Source: Asanoa ferruginea
Lineage (GTDB): Bacteria; Actinomycetota; Actinomycetes; Mycobacteriales; Micromonosporaceae
Direction of reading: 5' to 3'
NCBI RefSeq assembly: GCF_003387075.1
Contig: NZ_QUMQ01000001.1
Span: forward strand, 3,410,001-3,474,000
Length of the DNA: 64,000 bases
The stretch's first letter is position 1; every line of letters begins with the position of its first letter. Below, one piece after another: positions 51,641-61,268 of the stretch. The translations under genes and the position numbers were made by a program. The notes below the pieces were generated by a model. That model ran no database searches and was not told where the DNA came from. It saw only the letters and a list, made by a program, of their open reading frames with translations.

Positions 51641-53419
51641 ATGGCGCAACCGTCGCGGCATCGGGCCCCGGACCCGTTGGTGCCAAAAGTCGCGCGGCTG
51701 GCGCGGGCCGGCGAGCCCACGCTGCTCAAGCTCGTGCGCAACCGCCGGCAGGTGCTGATGGGCGCCGGCGCGGTGGTGGTCGCCACCGGTGCGGTCGGCT
51801 CCGCGGCCATGGTCATGGGTGGCGGCGACGGGATCGCCGCGGCGCTCGGCGACTCGGCCACCTCGACCCGGTCGCCGCGCGACGCGGGTGCGTTCGCCGA
51901 CCGCGACGCGAGCTACACGCAGTCGCTCGGCGACTCCATCAACCTCGGCGCCGCCGGCCTCGACGACACCTTCAGCGCCGCCGCCGCGGCCGCCGCGAAG
52001 GCCAAGCCGACCAGCCCCAACCTCCTCAGCCGCGATCCGATCCTGCACATGTTGCGGCGGGCCACGTTCGGGCCGACCCGGGCGTTGGTCGACGCGGCCA
52101 CCAAGACCGGCATCGACGAGTGGCTCGAGCGGCAGCTCAACCCCGGGAAGATCGACGACCCGGTGTCGGCCAAGGCGCTCAGCGCGTTCCCGACCGTGTC
52201 GATGAGCACCGCGCAGATCCGCCGCACGGTCAAGGAGGGCGACTTCCAGGCGCAGTTCGAGCTGGGGCAGGCGACCATCGCCCGGCAGTTCTGGAGCGAG
52301 CGCCAACTCTTCGAGGTGATGGTCGACTTCTGGGCCAACCACCTCAACGTGACCAACCCGTTCGACGGCGGGTGGGACGTGCGGACGTCGTACGACAATG
52401 ATGTGATCCGCAAGCACGCGCTCGGCAAGTTCGTCGACATGCTCAAGGCCAGTGCCCGGCACCCGGCCATGCTCCGCTATCTCGACAATGCCGACTCCGA
52501 CCGGCGCTCGGTCAACGAGAACTACGGGCGCGAGCTGTTGGAGTTGCACACCGTCGGGATCGACGGCGGCTACAACGAGAAAGACGTGCGCAACAGCGCC
52601 TACATCCTGACCGGCCGCACGGTGACCAACGAGGGCGAGTTCCGCTACGACTCGGGCCGGCACTGGGTCGACCCGGTCAAGGTGCTCGGCTTCAAGGACA
52701 AGAACGCGTCGCGGTCGAAGGGCCTGGCCGTCGGCGAGAAATATCTGAGCTACCTGGCCACCCATCCGGCGACGGCGAAGAACATCGCCCGCAAGCTGGC
52801 GGTCCGGTTCGTCTGCGACTCCCCGCCCAACGGCCTGGTGCAACGGCTCGCCGACACCTACCTGGAGAACGGCACCGCGATCGCGCCGGTGCTGCGGGTG
52901 CTCTTCCGCTCGCGGGAGTTCTGGATCTCGACGGGGCTCAAGACGCGGCGGCCGCTGGAGAACTTCGTGGCCACCGCCCGCGCGATCGGCATCGCGCCCG
53001 GCTCCGACACGCGGTCCGGCATCGAGGGTCTCTACTACATGACCCAGCGGTTCGGGAACGCGCCGCTGGCGTGGGTGCCGCCCAACGGCTACCCCGACGT
53101 CGCGGCGGCCTGGCGGTCGGCACACGCCACGCTCGCGCTGTGGAACGCCCACCGGTCGCTGATCGAGGGCTGGGAACGCGGGCTGTCCTACCCGAAGGCC
53201 GAGGGACTGGTGGGCAAGCGCCCCGCCACCACGGGTCCCTACCTCGACAGCCTGGCGGCCCGGCTGGTGTTCCAGAAGGTCGCGGCGCCGCACCGCAAGG
53301 CCCTGCTCTCCTTCCTCAGCGCGAAGGACGGCACCGCGGTGCGCAACGCCAGCCTGGGCGGGAAGATCGAGAGCCTGGCTCCGCTGTTGCTCGACTCCAT
53401 CTACCACGCGCTGCGGTGA
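51641..53419 (+). CDS. DUF1800 family protein
   Basis: 592 aa. N-terminal hydrophobic segment (about 33-55, RRQVLMGAGAVVVATGAV) looks like a signal anchor; an acidic Ala-rich stretch follows. The DUF1800 domain (about 120-590) includes HMLRRATFGPT, NENYGRELLELHTVGID, and RNSAYILTGRT. Function unknown. ATG 51641 with GAGG eight nt upstream. The DUF1501 gene follows after four nt; this pair is a recurrent unit of exported proteins. Confidence 0.88.
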   Translation: MAQPSRHRAPDPLVPKVARLARAGEPTLLKLVRNRRQVLMGAGAVVVATGAVGSAAMVMGGGDGIAAALGDSATSTRSPRDAGAFADRDASYTQSLGDSINLGAAGLDDTFSAAAAAAAKAKPTSPNLLSRDPILHMLRRATFGPTRALVDAATKTGIDEWLERQLNPGKIDDPVSAKALSAFPTVSMSTAQIRRTVKEGDFQAQFELGQATIARQFWSERQLFEVMVDFWANHLNVTNPFDGGWDVRTSYDNDVIRKHALGKFVDMLKASARHPAMLRYLDNADSDRRSVNENYGRELLELHTVGIDGGYNEKDVRNSAYILTGRTVTNEGEFRYDSGRHWVDPVKVLGFKDKNASRSKGLAVGEKYLSYLATHPATAKNIARKLAVRFVCDSPPNGLVQRLADTYLENGTAIAPVLRVLFRSREFWISTGLKTRRPLENFVATARAIGIAPGSDTRSGIEGLYYMTQRFGNAPLAWVPPNGYPDVAAAWRSAHATLALWNAHRSLIEGWERGLSYPKAEGLVGKRPATTGPYLDSLAARLVFQKVAAPHRKALLSFLSAKDGTAVRNASLGGKIESLAPLLLDSIYHALR

Positions 53420-53423
53420 GGCC

Positions 53424-54770
53424 ATGACTGTCGACAATGGACCACGCACCGAAGAAGAGCTGGCCCGCTACGGCCCCAACCTGCCGGAAGCGGCGATCCG
53501 GGTGCAGGCCGAAGCGGTCGCCGCCGACCTCCAGGCGCAGCGCGACCAGTGGCGCAAGGGCTTCACCCGGCGCCGGGTGCTCGCCGGAGCGGGTGCGGTC
53601 GGTGTCGCCGGCCTGGCCAACCAGATCGCCACCACCCGGGTCGCGTTCGGCGCGCCGTCGACCACCAACCGCACTCTGGTCGTGGTCTTCCTGCGCGGCG
53701 GCATGGACGGGCTGTCGGTAATCGTGCCGCGCGGCGACCGCAACTATCTCAACGCCCGGCGCGACATCGCCGTGCAGCCCGGCGCGCTGCTCGCCGGCGA
53801 CTCGCGGTTCGGCCTGCACCCGGGGCTCGCGCCGCTGGCGCCGTTCTGGGAGGCCGGCAAGATGGCCGCGGTGCACGCGGTCGCCTCACCGGACGCCAGC
53901 CGGTCGCACTTCCAGGCGCAGGACTGCCTGGAGCGAGGTGCGGCGTCGACCGCCGTGCACACCGGGTTCCTCGACCGGGTGCTCGAGCAGTTGGGCCCGG
54001 GCACCACGTTCCGCGCCGTCGCCGAGGGTGCGGCGCTGCCCCGGTCGCTGGTCGGCGGCCAGAGCAAGCTGGTGTTGCAAGGCATCCGCGAGTTCGACCT
54101 CAACGCCGGCGGCGGCATGCGGGAGAAGACGCTCACCGCGCTGAAGGCGCTCTACACCGGCGTGGGCGACCATCCGCTGGGCTCGCAGGCGGCCGAGACG
54201 CTCAAGTCGATCTCGACCGCCCGGAAGATCGCGCAGAGCGAGTACCAGACCACCGCACAATGGCCCGGCGGCGGCTTCGCCGACCAACTCAAAGACGTCG
54301 CCCGGCTGATCAAGGCCAAGGTCGGCCTGCGGGTCGCGGCCGTCGACATCGGCGGTTGGGACATGCACACCAACATCGGCGGCCCCGACGGCGGCGACAT
54401 GCGCAACCGCCTCAACGAACTCGCCGGCGCGCTGGGCGCGTTCGCCACCGACCTCGGTCCGGCGCTCGACAACACGTCGATCGTGACGATGAGCGAGTTC
54501 GGCCGCCGGGTCGAGGCCAACGGCAACTCCGGGCTCGACCACGGCCACGGCGGCGTGATGCTGCTGCTCGGCGGCGGCATGAACGGCGGCAAGGTGCACG
54601 GCAAATGGCCGGGCCTGTCCGCCGGTGCGCTCGACCAGGGCGACCTGGCCGGTGCCAACGACTACCGTGACGTGGTCAGCGAGCTGCTCGGCGCCCGGAT
54701 GGGCGTCAAAGACGCGAAGAAGATCTTCCCCGGGTACGTGCCGAAGAAGATCGGCATCTTTAAGAGTTGA
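53424..54770 (+). CDS. DUF1501 family protein, Tat-type signal
   Basis: 448 aa. Twin-arginine-like segment [19 protein letters not shown] at about 48-66, then the DUF1501 domain, which is distantly alkaline-phosphatase-like ([67 protein letters not shown]). Likely folded before export. Partner of the DUF1800 protein; together such pairs have been linked to surface or exopolymer-related functions without proof. Its 3' end overlaps the hydrolase gene on the opposite strand by 11 bp. Confidence 0.88.
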   Translation: MTVDNGPRTEEELARYGPNLPEAAIRVQAEAVAADLQAQRDQWRKGFTRRRVLAGAGAVGVAGLANQIATTRVAFGAPSTTNRTLVVVFLRGGMDGLSVIVPRGDRNYLNARRDIAVQPGALLAGDSRFGLHPGLAPLAPFWEAGKMAAVHAVASPDASRSHFQAQDCLERGAASTAVHTGFLDRVLEQLGPGTTFRAVAEGAALPRSLVGGQSKLVLQGIREFDLNAGGGMREKTLTALKALYTGVGDHPLGSQAAETLKSISTARKIAQSEYQTTAQWPGGGFADQLKDVARLIKAKVGLRVAAVDIGGWDMHTNIGGPDGGDMRNRLNELAGALGAFATDLGPALDNTSIVTMSEFGRRVEANGNSGLDHGHGGVMLLLGGGMNGGKVHGKWPGLSAGALDQGDLAGANDYRDVVSELLGARMGVKDAKKIFPGYVPKKIGIFKS

Positions 54771-55587
54771 GGAAGTTGAGCAGGTCGCCCTGGAACTTGT
54801 CCTGCTCGGTCTCGAACAGACCGTGCGGCGCGCCCGGGTAGACCTTCAGCTCGGCGTCCTTGACGATCTTCACGGCCTTCTTCGACGCGTCCGCGAACGG
54901 CACGATCTGGTCGTCGTCGCCGTGGATGAACAGCGTCGGCACGTCGATCGCTTCGAGGTCGCTCGTCAGGTCGGTCTCGGAGAACGCCTCGATGCAGTCG
55001 TAGGCCCCCTTGATTCCGACCGTCATGCACTGCTCCCAGAAGTCGTCGAGGATGCCCTGCGAGACGTCTGACCCCTTCCGGTTGGCGCCGAAGAACTGCG
55101 GTGCGAGGTCCTTGTAGAACTGTGCCCGGTCGTCCTTGACGCCCTCCCGCAGCCCGTCGAAGACCTCCTTGGGTAACCCTTCCGGGTTCTGCTTGGTCTT
55201 CAGCATCAACGGCGGGATCGCGCCGACGAGCAGCATCTTCGACACCCGGTCGGTGCCGTGCCGGCCCACGTAGCGGGTGATCTCGCCGCCACCGGTGGAG
55301 TGTCCGACGAGCACCACGTCGTGCAGGTCGTTGGACTCGATCACCGCAGCCAGGTCGTCGGCGTAGTGGTCGAGGTCGTTGCCCTCCCAGGGCTGGCTGG
55401 ACCGCCCACCACCGCGCCGGTCGTGCGCGAGGCCGCGGAAGCCGTTGTCGGCGACCAGCATCATCGTGTCGTCCCATGCGTCTGCGGTGAGCGGCCAGCC
55501 GTGACTGAAGACGACGGGCTGCCCGCTGCCCCAGTCCTTGTAGAAGATGTCGGTGTTGTCGTTGGTCGTAACGTGTCCGGTGGTCAT
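54760..55587 (-). CDS. Alpha/beta hydrolase, non-haem haloperoxidase type
   Basis: 275 aa. Ser nucleophile in [13 protein letters not shown], Asp in [10 protein letters not shown], His in [11 protein letters not shown], oxyanion [12 protein letters not shown]: the arylesterase/chloroperoxidase family. No signal peptide. ATG 55585-55587 with GGGGGAAA upstream. An inverted repeat lies just upstream (55605-55632). Natural substrate unknown. Confidence 0.92.
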   Translation of the reverse strand: MTTGHVTTNDNTDIFYKDWGSGQPVVFSHGWPLTADAWDDTMMLVADNGFRGLAHDRRGGGRSSQPWEGNDLDHYADDLAAVIESNDLHDVVLVGHSTGGGEITRYVGRHGTDRVSKMLLVGAIPPLMLKTKQNPEGLPKEVFDGLREGVKDDRAQFYKDLAPQFFGANRKGSDVSQGILDDFWEQCMTVGIKGAYDCIEAFSETDLTSDLEAIDVPTLFIHGDDDQIVPFADASKKAVKIVKDAELKVYPGAPHGLFETEQDKFQGDLLNFLNS

Positions 55588-55604
55588 GGATTTCCCCCCG
55601 TGGG

Positions 55605-55632
55605 AACGTCGGTCTCCACTCGTTCCGACGTT
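55605..55632. promoter_or_regulatory. Inverted repeat upstream of the hydrolase gene
   Basis: AACGTCGG at 55605-55612 and CCGACGTT at 55625-55632 are perfectly complementary arms 12 nt apart, 18 nt upstream of the hydrolase ATG. Plausible operator for a dimeric regulator. Confidence 0.45.
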
Positions 55633-55687
55633 ACGGGCGGCCCGCTGTCACTTCCGGTGTTCCGCGCCTTCAGTGAATGGTGATGCG

Positions 55688-56191
55688 CTAGGGACCGGCT
55701 AGCCGCGCGACCAGTGCTTCGCCGTCGGGCCACGGCCCGAACCCCGTCGCGCTGTCGAGATGGCCGACGTCACCGGCGTCGACAAGCACCGCGCCCCAGT
55801 TGTCGGCGCATTCGCGGGCCTGCTCCATCGTGCAGTGCGGGTCGGTGCGGCTGGCGACCAGGACCGTCCGGAACGGCAACGGCTGCCGCGCGACATGCAT
55901 CCACTCTGGAGGGATGAAGGGCGGCGTCACGAGGAGCGCCGCGCGCACCGGTCCGTCGTGCCGGGAAGCCCAGTTGGCGACGGTCACGCAGCCCGCGCTG
56001 TGCGCGATGAGGATGGCGGGAGTGCCGTCGGCGTCGACGGCCGCCCGCAGGGCTTCGACCCGCTCGTCGACCACATAGGGCGGCCCGGGTGGCTCCGGCG
56101 CCCACCGATACCCGGGCTTGCGCGCCCACGCCCGCATCCAATGGCCCGCCAACGGAACACCACGGCCCGGCACGAGCAGGTAGCGGGTCAT
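55688..56191 (-). CDS. RBBP9/YdeN-like small alpha/beta hydrolase
   Basis: 167 aa, typical of the short RBBP9 serine hydrolase family. Nucleophile motif AHSAG, Asp in SRTDPHC, His in GHLDSATGFGPWPDG. Cytoplasmic. 10 nt downstream of the TetR gene stop on the same strand, so probably in its operon. Confidence 0.88.
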   Translation of the reverse strand: MTRYLLVPGRGVPLAGHWMRAWARKPGYRWAPEPPGPPYVVDERVEALRAAVDADGTPAILIAHSAGCVTVANWASRHDGPVRAALLVTPPFIPPEWMHVARQPLPFRTVLVASRTDPHCTMEQARECADNWGAVLVDAGDVGHLDSATGFGPWPDGEALVARLAGP

Positions 56192-56201
56192 AGGGGAGAG
56201 T

Positions 56202-56768
56202 CTATTTGACCCCGGCGCCGTCGAGGAGGGCGGCGGCGGTGGTCACGCTGAGGCCGTCGAGGGTGGTGCCGTGCACGACCGTGCGGGCGCCCGAGCCGTC
56301 GAAGACGACGGTGAGTTGGCGGGCCAGCAGGTCGGGGTCGGTGGCTCCGCCGGTGCGGGCCTCGGCGGCGAACCAGTCGGTCAACTCCTGCTTGAACTCG
56401 CGGGCCAGGACCGCCGCCGGGTGGGTCGGGTCGCGCAGGTCGGAGGCGGTGTTGACGAACCGGCAGCCGAAGAAGCCCGGCTGCGCGACGGTGTCTTCTA
56501 GGGCCCGGAAGACGTGCAGGATGCGCTCCCGCGGCTCGGTCACCGTGTCGTCGGGCAGGAAGGCGGCGTGCACCGCCGGCCCGTCCTCGGCCAGCGCCGC
56601 GGCGACCAGCGCGTCCTTGGTCGGGAAGAGCTGGTACATCGACCGCTTCGAGACGCCGGCCGTGGCGCAGATGCGCTCGACGCCGGTCGCGGTCACCCCG
56701 TCGCGGTAGAACAGCGCGGCCGCTGCGGTGAGCAGCCGATCACGTGGTGTAGTCGTCGCCGTTGCCAT
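56202..56768 (-). CDS. TetR family transcriptional regulator
   Basis: 188 aa. Helix-turn-helix about 9-58 (RLLTAAAALFYRDGVTATGV, AGVSKRSMYQLFPTKDALV) and a C-terminal ligand-binding domain. ATG 56766-56768 preferred; a GTG two codons upstream is open. It lies divergent to the SDR pair and almost certainly binds the two operators at 56801-56838, repressing both directions; the ligand may be a substrate or product of the reductases. Confidence 0.93.
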   Translation of the reverse strand: MATATTTPRDRLLTAAAALFYRDGVTATGVERICATAGVSKRSMYQLFPTKDALVAAALAEDGPAVHAAFLPDDTVTEPRERILHVFRALEDTVAQPGFFGCRFVNTASDLRDPTHPAAVLAREFKQELTDWFAAEARTGGATDPDLLARQLTVVFDGSGARTVVHGTTLDGLSVTTAAALLDGAGVK

Positions 56769-56800
56769 CACCACAGCGTAGCGCCGTTTCTTGCGATCGG

Positions 56801-56838
56801 AAACCGATCGGTTTACGGTGTTGGAAACCGATCGGTTT
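56801..56838. promoter_or_regulatory. Twin TetR operators
   Basis: Two copies of the perfect 14-bp palindrome AAACCGATCGGTTT at 56801-56814 and 56825-56838, within identical flanks (GG...AC). Centre-to-centre distance is 24 bp. They lie between the TetR start and the first SDR start, the classic arrangement for a divergent autoregulated switch. Confidence 0.9.
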
Positions 56839-56839
56839 A

Positions 56840-56848
56840 CCCCCCCCC
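56840..56848. repeat. Nine-C homopolymer
   Basis: A run of nine C between the second TetR operator and the Shine-Dalgarno of the first SDR gene. Such runs can change length by slippage; here the effect would be on promoter or leader spacing, not on reading frame. Confidence 0.6.
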
Positions 56849-56860
56849 GGAGGAACAGAG

Positions 56861-57547
56861 ATGCAGATCAGAGGCTCCACCGTCCTGGTGACCGGTGGCA
56901 ACCGCGGGCTCGGCAAGGCCTTCGTCGAAGAGTTCCTCGAGCGCGGGGCCAGGAAGGTGTACGCGGCCGCCCGTGACCCACGCAGCGTGACCAACCTCGG
57001 CGCCGTTCCGATCGCGCTCGACGTGACCGACCCAGCGTCGATCGCCCGCGCGGCGGAGCGGGCCGGCGACGTCACCTTGCTGGTCAACAACGCTGGCGTG
57101 AGCACCTCCAGCCCCACCTTCATCGAGGTCGACCCGGCGGACCTCCGCCGCGCGTTCGACACCAACCTCTTCGGCCCGCTCGACGTGACCAGGGCTTTTG
57201 TGCCGGCGATGGTCGGCAACGGCGGCGGTCACGTGCTCAATGTCGCGTCGGTGCTGTCCTGGCTGCCCAGCGGCGGCTACGGCGCGACCAAGGCGGCGCT
57301 CTGGTCGGCGACCAACGCGCTGCGCACCGAACTGCGGCCGCGCGGCATCGAGGTGACCGGGCTCTACATGGGCTACGTCGACACCGACCTGGCCGCACAC
57401 GTCACGCTGCCCAAGAGCGAGCCCCGGGTGATCACCCGGGCCGCCGCGGACGGCATCGAGGCCGGCGCCGACGAGGTGTTGGCCGATGAGATCACCAAGG
57501 CCGTCCGGGCCGCGCTCGGCGGCGACCCCGCCGCGTTGCTCGGCTGA
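56861..57547 (+). CDS. Short-chain dehydrogenase/reductase, copy 1
   Basis: 228 aa. NAD(P)-binding TGGNRGLGKAF, NNAG motif (LVNNAGVST), Ser in NVASVLSWL, and YxxxK in GYGATKAALWS. ATG 56861 with GGAGGAAC upstream. Under the twin operators; probably induced when TetR binds its ligand. Substrate unknown. Paralogue of the next gene with about four of five residues alike. Confidence 0.93.
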   Translation: MQIRGSTVLVTGGNRGLGKAFVEEFLERGARKVYAAARDPRSVTNLGAVPIALDVTDPASIARAAERAGDVTLLVNNAGVSTSSPTFIEVDPADLRRAFDTNLFGPLDVTRAFVPAMVGNGGGHVLNVASVLSWLPSGGYGATKAALWSATNALRTELRPRGIEVTGLYMGYVDTDLAAHVTLPKSEPRVITRAAADGIEAGADEVLADEITKAVRAALGGDPAALLG

Positions 57548-57569
57548 ATCGATCAGTGAGGAAGAGAAA

Positions 57570-58256
57570 ATGCAGATCAACGGCGCCACCGTCCTGGTTA
57601 CGGGCGGCAACCGAGGGCTCGGCAAGGCCTTCGTCGAAGAGTTCCTGGAGCGCGGTGCCAAGACCGTCTACGCGGCGGCCCGCGACCCACGCACGGTGAC
57701 CACCCCGGGCGCGGTCCCGATCGCGCTCGACGTGACCGACCTGGCATCGATCGAGCGCGCCGCGGCCACCGCCGGCGACGTCACCCTGGTGGTCAACAAC
57801 GCCGGGATCGACACGCTGAACCGCAGCGTCGTCGGCGGCGACCTGGCCGACCTCCGGCGTGAGTTCGAGACCAACCTGTTCGGCCCACTCGAGGTAACCC
57901 GGGCTTTCGTGCCGGGCATCACCCGCAACGGCGGCGGGCACGTGCTCAACGTCGCGTCGGTGCTGTCCTGGTTGCCAGCGGCCGGCTACGGCGCGGCCAA
58001 GGCGGCCCTCTGGTCGGCCACCAACCACCTGCGGGGCGAGCTCAAGCCGCTCGGCATCGGGGTGACCGGGCTCTACATGGGCTACGTCGACACCGACATG
58101 GCGTCCTACACGACGGAGCCCAAGGCCGACCCGCGGGTGATCGCCCGGGCCGCCGTCGACGGTGTCGAGGCCGACGCCGACGAGGTGCTCGGCGACGAGT
58201 TCACCCGGGCGGTGCGGGCCGCGCTCAACGGCGACCCGACGCTGCTGCTCGGCTGA
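57570..58256 (+). CDS. Short-chain dehydrogenase/reductase, copy 2
   Basis: 228 aa, same length as copy 1. VTGGNRGLGKAFVEEF and GLYMGYVDTDMA are almost identical to copy 1; GYGAAKAALWS retains the Tyr and Lys. Divergence is concentrated at residues 83-110 (VNNAGIDTLNRSVVGGDLAD). Starts 23 nt after copy 1 stops, so the pair is a tandem duplication in one transcript. Probably different substrate specificity (inference). Confidence 0.93.
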   Translation: MQINGATVLVTGGNRGLGKAFVEEFLERGAKTVYAAARDPRTVTTPGAVPIALDVTDLASIERAAATAGDVTLVVNNAGIDTLNRSVVGGDLADLRREFETNLFGPLEVTRAFVPGITRNGGGHVLNVASVLSWLPAAGYGAAKAALWSATNHLRGELKPLGIGVTGLYMGYVDTDMASYTTEPKADPRVIARAAVDGVEADADEVLGDEFTRAVRAALNGDPTLLLG

Positions 58257-58280
58257 GCACGCATGCGCACCATGTGCGCG

Positions 58281-58317
58281 CCCCGGGGCGGTTCGGTTTG
58301 GCCGGGCCGCCCCGGGG
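58281..58317 (+). terminator. Terminator after the SDR operon
   Basis: Perfect 11-bp stem 58281-58291/58307-58317 (CCCCGGGGCGG and complement), extendable inward, with TTAACT just after. It lies 24 nt past the SDR stop and before the GH13 ATG at 58333. Confidence 0.65.
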
Positions 58318-58332
58318 TTAACTCCAGAGCAC

Positions 58333-59985
58333 ATGAGTGACCGGTGGTATCAGAAGGCTGTCGTCTACTGCCTCGACGTCGACACGTTCCAGGACTCCGA
58401 CGGCGACGGCGTCGGCGATCTGCGGGGGCTGATCGGCCGCCTCGACTACCTGGCCCGGCTGGGTGTGACCTGCCTGTGGCTGAACCCGATCCATCCCACC
58501 CCCGGCCGCGACGACGGCTACGACGCGAGCGACTTCTACGGCGTCGACCCGCGGCTCGGCTCGCTCGGCGACTTCGCCGAACTGCTGCACGAGGCCGACA
58601 ACCGGGGCATCAAGGTGATTATCGACCTGGTCGTCAACCACACCTCCGACCAGCATCCCTGGTTCCAGTCGGCCCGATCGTCGCCGGACTCGCCCTACCG
58701 CGACTGGTATGTCTGGAGCGACACCGAGCCCAGCGACCGCAACCAGGGCATGGTCTTCCCGGGCGAGCAGGACGAGACCTGGTCCTACGACCGCACCGCG
58801 AAGGCCTGGTTCTACCACCGGTTCTACAAGTTCCAGCCCGACCTCAACTTCGCCAATCCCGAGGTACGCGAAGAGATCAAGCGGATCATCGCCTTCTGGC
58901 TGCAGCTCGGCGTCGCCGGGTTCCGGATCGACGCGCTGCCGTTCATCATCGAGCTGACCGAGCCGGGCAACCCGGACTCCCCGAAGGACTTCGACTTCCT
59001 GACCGAGTTGCGCGAGCACGCGCAATGGCGGCGGGGCGACGCCGTGCTGCTGGCCGAGGCCAACGTCGAGCCGGCGAAGCTGGTCGACTATTTCGGCACC
59101 GGCCCCAAGGCCAACGACCGGGTGCACATGCTCTTCGACTTCATGCTCAACGGGCGGCTGGTGCTCGCCCTCGCCCGCGAGGAGCCGGAGCAGTTGATCG
59201 ACGCGTTGCGGGACACCCCGATGCTGCCGGCGGGCGGGCAGTGGGCCACGTTCCTGCGCAACCACGACGAGATCGACCTTTCCCGGCTCACCGCCGAACA
59301 ACGCGCCGAGGTGTACGAAGCGTTCGGCCCCGACGAGGACATGCGCATCTACGACCGGGGCATCCGCCGCCGGCTCGCCCCGATGCTCGGCAACGACCGG
59401 CGCCGGCTGGAATTGGCCTACGCGCTCCAGTTCTCGTTGCGCGGCACGCCGGTGCTCCGCTACGGCGACGAGATCGGCATGGGCGAGGACCTGTCGCTGG
59501 ACGGGCGGCAGGCGATCCGTACCCCGATGCAATGGTCTGTCCTGCCCAATGGTGGATTCTCGAGCGCGGCATCCGACAAGCTGGTCCGGCCGGTCGTCTC
59601 CGGCGGTGACTTCGGCTACGAACAGGTCAACGTGACCGCACAGCGGCACGACCCGACGTCGTTGCTGTCCTGGTTCGAGCGGATGATCCGCACCCTCCGC
59701 GAGGCGCCCGAGGTCGGTGCCGGCTCGTGCACCCACGTCGACGTCGCGGTGCCGGCCGGCGTGCTGGCGCACCGGGCCGACGGCCCGACCGGCTGCATGC
59801 TGTTCGTGCACAACCTCGGCCGCCGCCCGGCCACCGTCGACCTCGGCAAGCTCGCCATTGACGCCGACCACCCCAACGACGTGCTGGCCGACCAGGAATA
59901 CCCGGAGGTCGGCGACCTTTCCGAGCTCAAGGTCGCGGGCTACGGCTACCGCTGGATCCGCCTCAACCGCAGCCCTGCCAGTTGA
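58333..59985 (+). CDS. GH13 alpha-amylase family enzyme, trehalose-synthase-like
   Basis: 550 aa. GH13 catalytic residues all present: DLVVNHTS (region I), GFRIDAL (nucleophile Asp200), VLLAEAN (Glu242), FLRNHDEID (Asp312). The overall pattern (YCLDVDTFQDSDGDGVGDL near the N-terminus, GYDASDFYGVDP) is that of trehalose synthase/alpha-glucosidase-type enzymes. It probably interconverts maltose and trehalose or hydrolyses alpha-glucosides in the cytoplasm. The preceding sequence has only a weak GAG as ribosome site, and the TM/signal is absent. Confidence 0.88.
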   Translation: MSDRWYQKAVVYCLDVDTFQDSDGDGVGDLRGLIGRLDYLARLGVTCLWLNPIHPTPGRDDGYDASDFYGVDPRLGSLGDFAELLHEADNRGIKVIIDLVVNHTSDQHPWFQSARSSPDSPYRDWYVWSDTEPSDRNQGMVFPGEQDETWSYDRTAKAWFYHRFYKFQPDLNFANPEVREEIKRIIAFWLQLGVAGFRIDALPFIIELTEPGNPDSPKDFDFLTELREHAQWRRGDAVLLAEANVEPAKLVDYFGTGPKANDRVHMLFDFMLNGRLVLALAREEPEQLIDALRDTPMLPAGGQWATFLRNHDEIDLSRLTAEQRAEVYEAFGPDEDMRIYDRGIRRRLAPMLGNDRRRLELAYALQFSLRGTPVLRYGDEIGMGEDLSLDGRQAIRTPMQWSVLPNGGFSSAASDKLVRPVVSGGDFGYEQVNVTAQRHDPTSLLSWFERMIRTLREAPEVGAGSCTHVDVAVPAGVLAHRADGPTGCMLFVHNLGRRPATVDLGKLAIDADHPNDVLADQEYPEVGDLSELKVAGYGYRWIRLNRSPAS

Positions 59986-60030
59986 GCGCGGCGTCCGCTA
60001 CTGTGCGGTAACCAAAGGGGAGGAAGACTC

Positions 60031-60852
60031 ATGGCAGATAACGTTGAGGTCCTCAGACAGCCCGCCGCTGACGCGGCGGCCCGTCTTCCGGTCACGCGAG
60101 TGGCGCTCGTCACAGGGGCGGCGCGCGGGATCGGCGCGGCGACCGCACAACGGTTGGCCGCCGACGGTTTGGCCGTGGCGGTGCTCGATCTCGACGAGAC
60201 CGCGACCAAGTCCACTGTGGAGACGATCACCGCCGCCGGTGGCACCGCGGTCGGCATCGGCGCCGACGTGGCCGACCGCGAGCAGGTCGAGACCGCGGTG
60301 GCCCGGGTGGTGGCCGAGCTGGGTCCGCCGACCGTGCTGGTCAACAACGCCGGCGTGCTGCGCGACAACCTGATCTTCAAGATGACCGACGACGACTGGG
60401 ACACCGTGCTCTCGGTGCACCTGCGCGGCGCGTTCCTGGTCACCCGCGCCGTGCAGGGGCACATGGTGCAGGCCAAATGGGGCCGGATCGTCAACCTGTC
60501 GAGCACCTCGGCGCTCGGCAACCGGGGCCAGGTCAACTACGCGGCGGCCAAGGCCGGCATGCAGGGCTTCACCAAGACCCTGGCGATCGAGCTCGGCCGC
60601 TACGGGGTGACCGCCAACGCGGTCGCGCCGGGCTTCATCGAGACCGCGATGACCGCTGCCACGGCGGCCCGGATGGGCGTCGACTTCGAGGCGCTCAAGA
60701 AGGGCGGCGCCGAGCAGACCGCCGTGAAGCGGATCGGCCAGCCAGAAGACGTGGCCCACACGATCTCGTTCCTCGCCAGCGAGGGTGCCGGCTTCGTGAG
60801 CGGCCAGGTCATCTACGTCTCCGGCGGCCCCCAGCTCGGGGTGCTGTTCTAG
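60031..60852 (+). CDS. 3-oxoacyl-ACP reductase, FabG-like SDR
   Basis: 273 aa. An N-terminal extension of about 20 residues precedes the Rossmann start ALVTGAARGIGAATA; NNAG, Ser (NLSSTSA), YxxxK (NYAAAKAG) and GFIETAMT follow. Typical length for FabG4-like or acetoacetyl-CoA reductases. GGGGAGGAAG precedes ATG 60031. Its end overlaps by four bp the membrane protein gene on the opposite strand. Could act in fatty acid or polyketide reduction. Confidence 0.92.
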   Translation: MADNVEVLRQPAADAAARLPVTRVALVTGAARGIGAATAQRLAADGLAVAVLDLDETATKSTVETITAAGGTAVGIGADVADREQVETAVARVVAELGPPTVLVNNAGVLRDNLIFKMTDDDWDTVLSVHLRGAFLVTRAVQGHMVQAKWGRIVNLSSTSALGNRGQVNYAAAKAGMQGFTKTLAIELGRYGVTANAVAPGFIETAMTAATAARMGVDFEALKKGGAEQTAVKRIGQPEDVAHTISFLASEGAGFVSGQVIYVSGGPQLGVLF

Positions 60853-61268
60853 ACGACCGCGCGGCGCTTGCCGGCGTAGCGGAGCCAGAGCAGGCCGATG
60901 ATCGGCAGGACCAGCGGGACGTAGCCGTAACCGCGGCCGAAGTCGGTCCAGACCGTGTCGTCGGGGAAGGCGGCAGCGTCGAAGACGGTCAGCAGGCCCA
61001 CCGCGACCACGCCGGCAAGCTCGATCGAGCAGCTCGCCAGCGCCACCCGGCGCCACGTCTCGCCGCCCTTGGCCAGGGCGACCGTCGCCACGATGTAGAC
61101 CGCGGCGGCGAACGCCGACAGCAGGTAGGCCAGCGGGGCGTCGGTGAACTTCGTGGCGATCTGCACGACGGCCCGGCCGCTGGCCGACAGCGCGAAGATG
61201 CCATAGACGGCGATCAGCACCCGGCCGGGGCCGGTGCCCAGCGTGCGCGGCGCGGTCGTCTCAGCCAC
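60849..61268 (-). CDS. Small integral membrane protein
   Basis: 139 aa with four TM helices (about 17-36, 43-66, 74-95, 113-130) and a basic end. Start GTG 61266-61268 overlaps the stop of the next upstream gene by eight bases. Unknown function; likely a subunit or partner of the other small membrane protein in this operon. Confidence 0.72.
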   Translation of the reverse strand: MAETTAPRTLGTGPGRVLIAVYGIFALSASGRAVVQIATKFTDAPLAYLLSAFAAAVYIVATVALAKGGETWRRVALASCSIELAGVVAVGLLTVFDAAAFPDDTVWTDFGRGYGYVPLVLPIIGLLWLRYAGKRRAVV

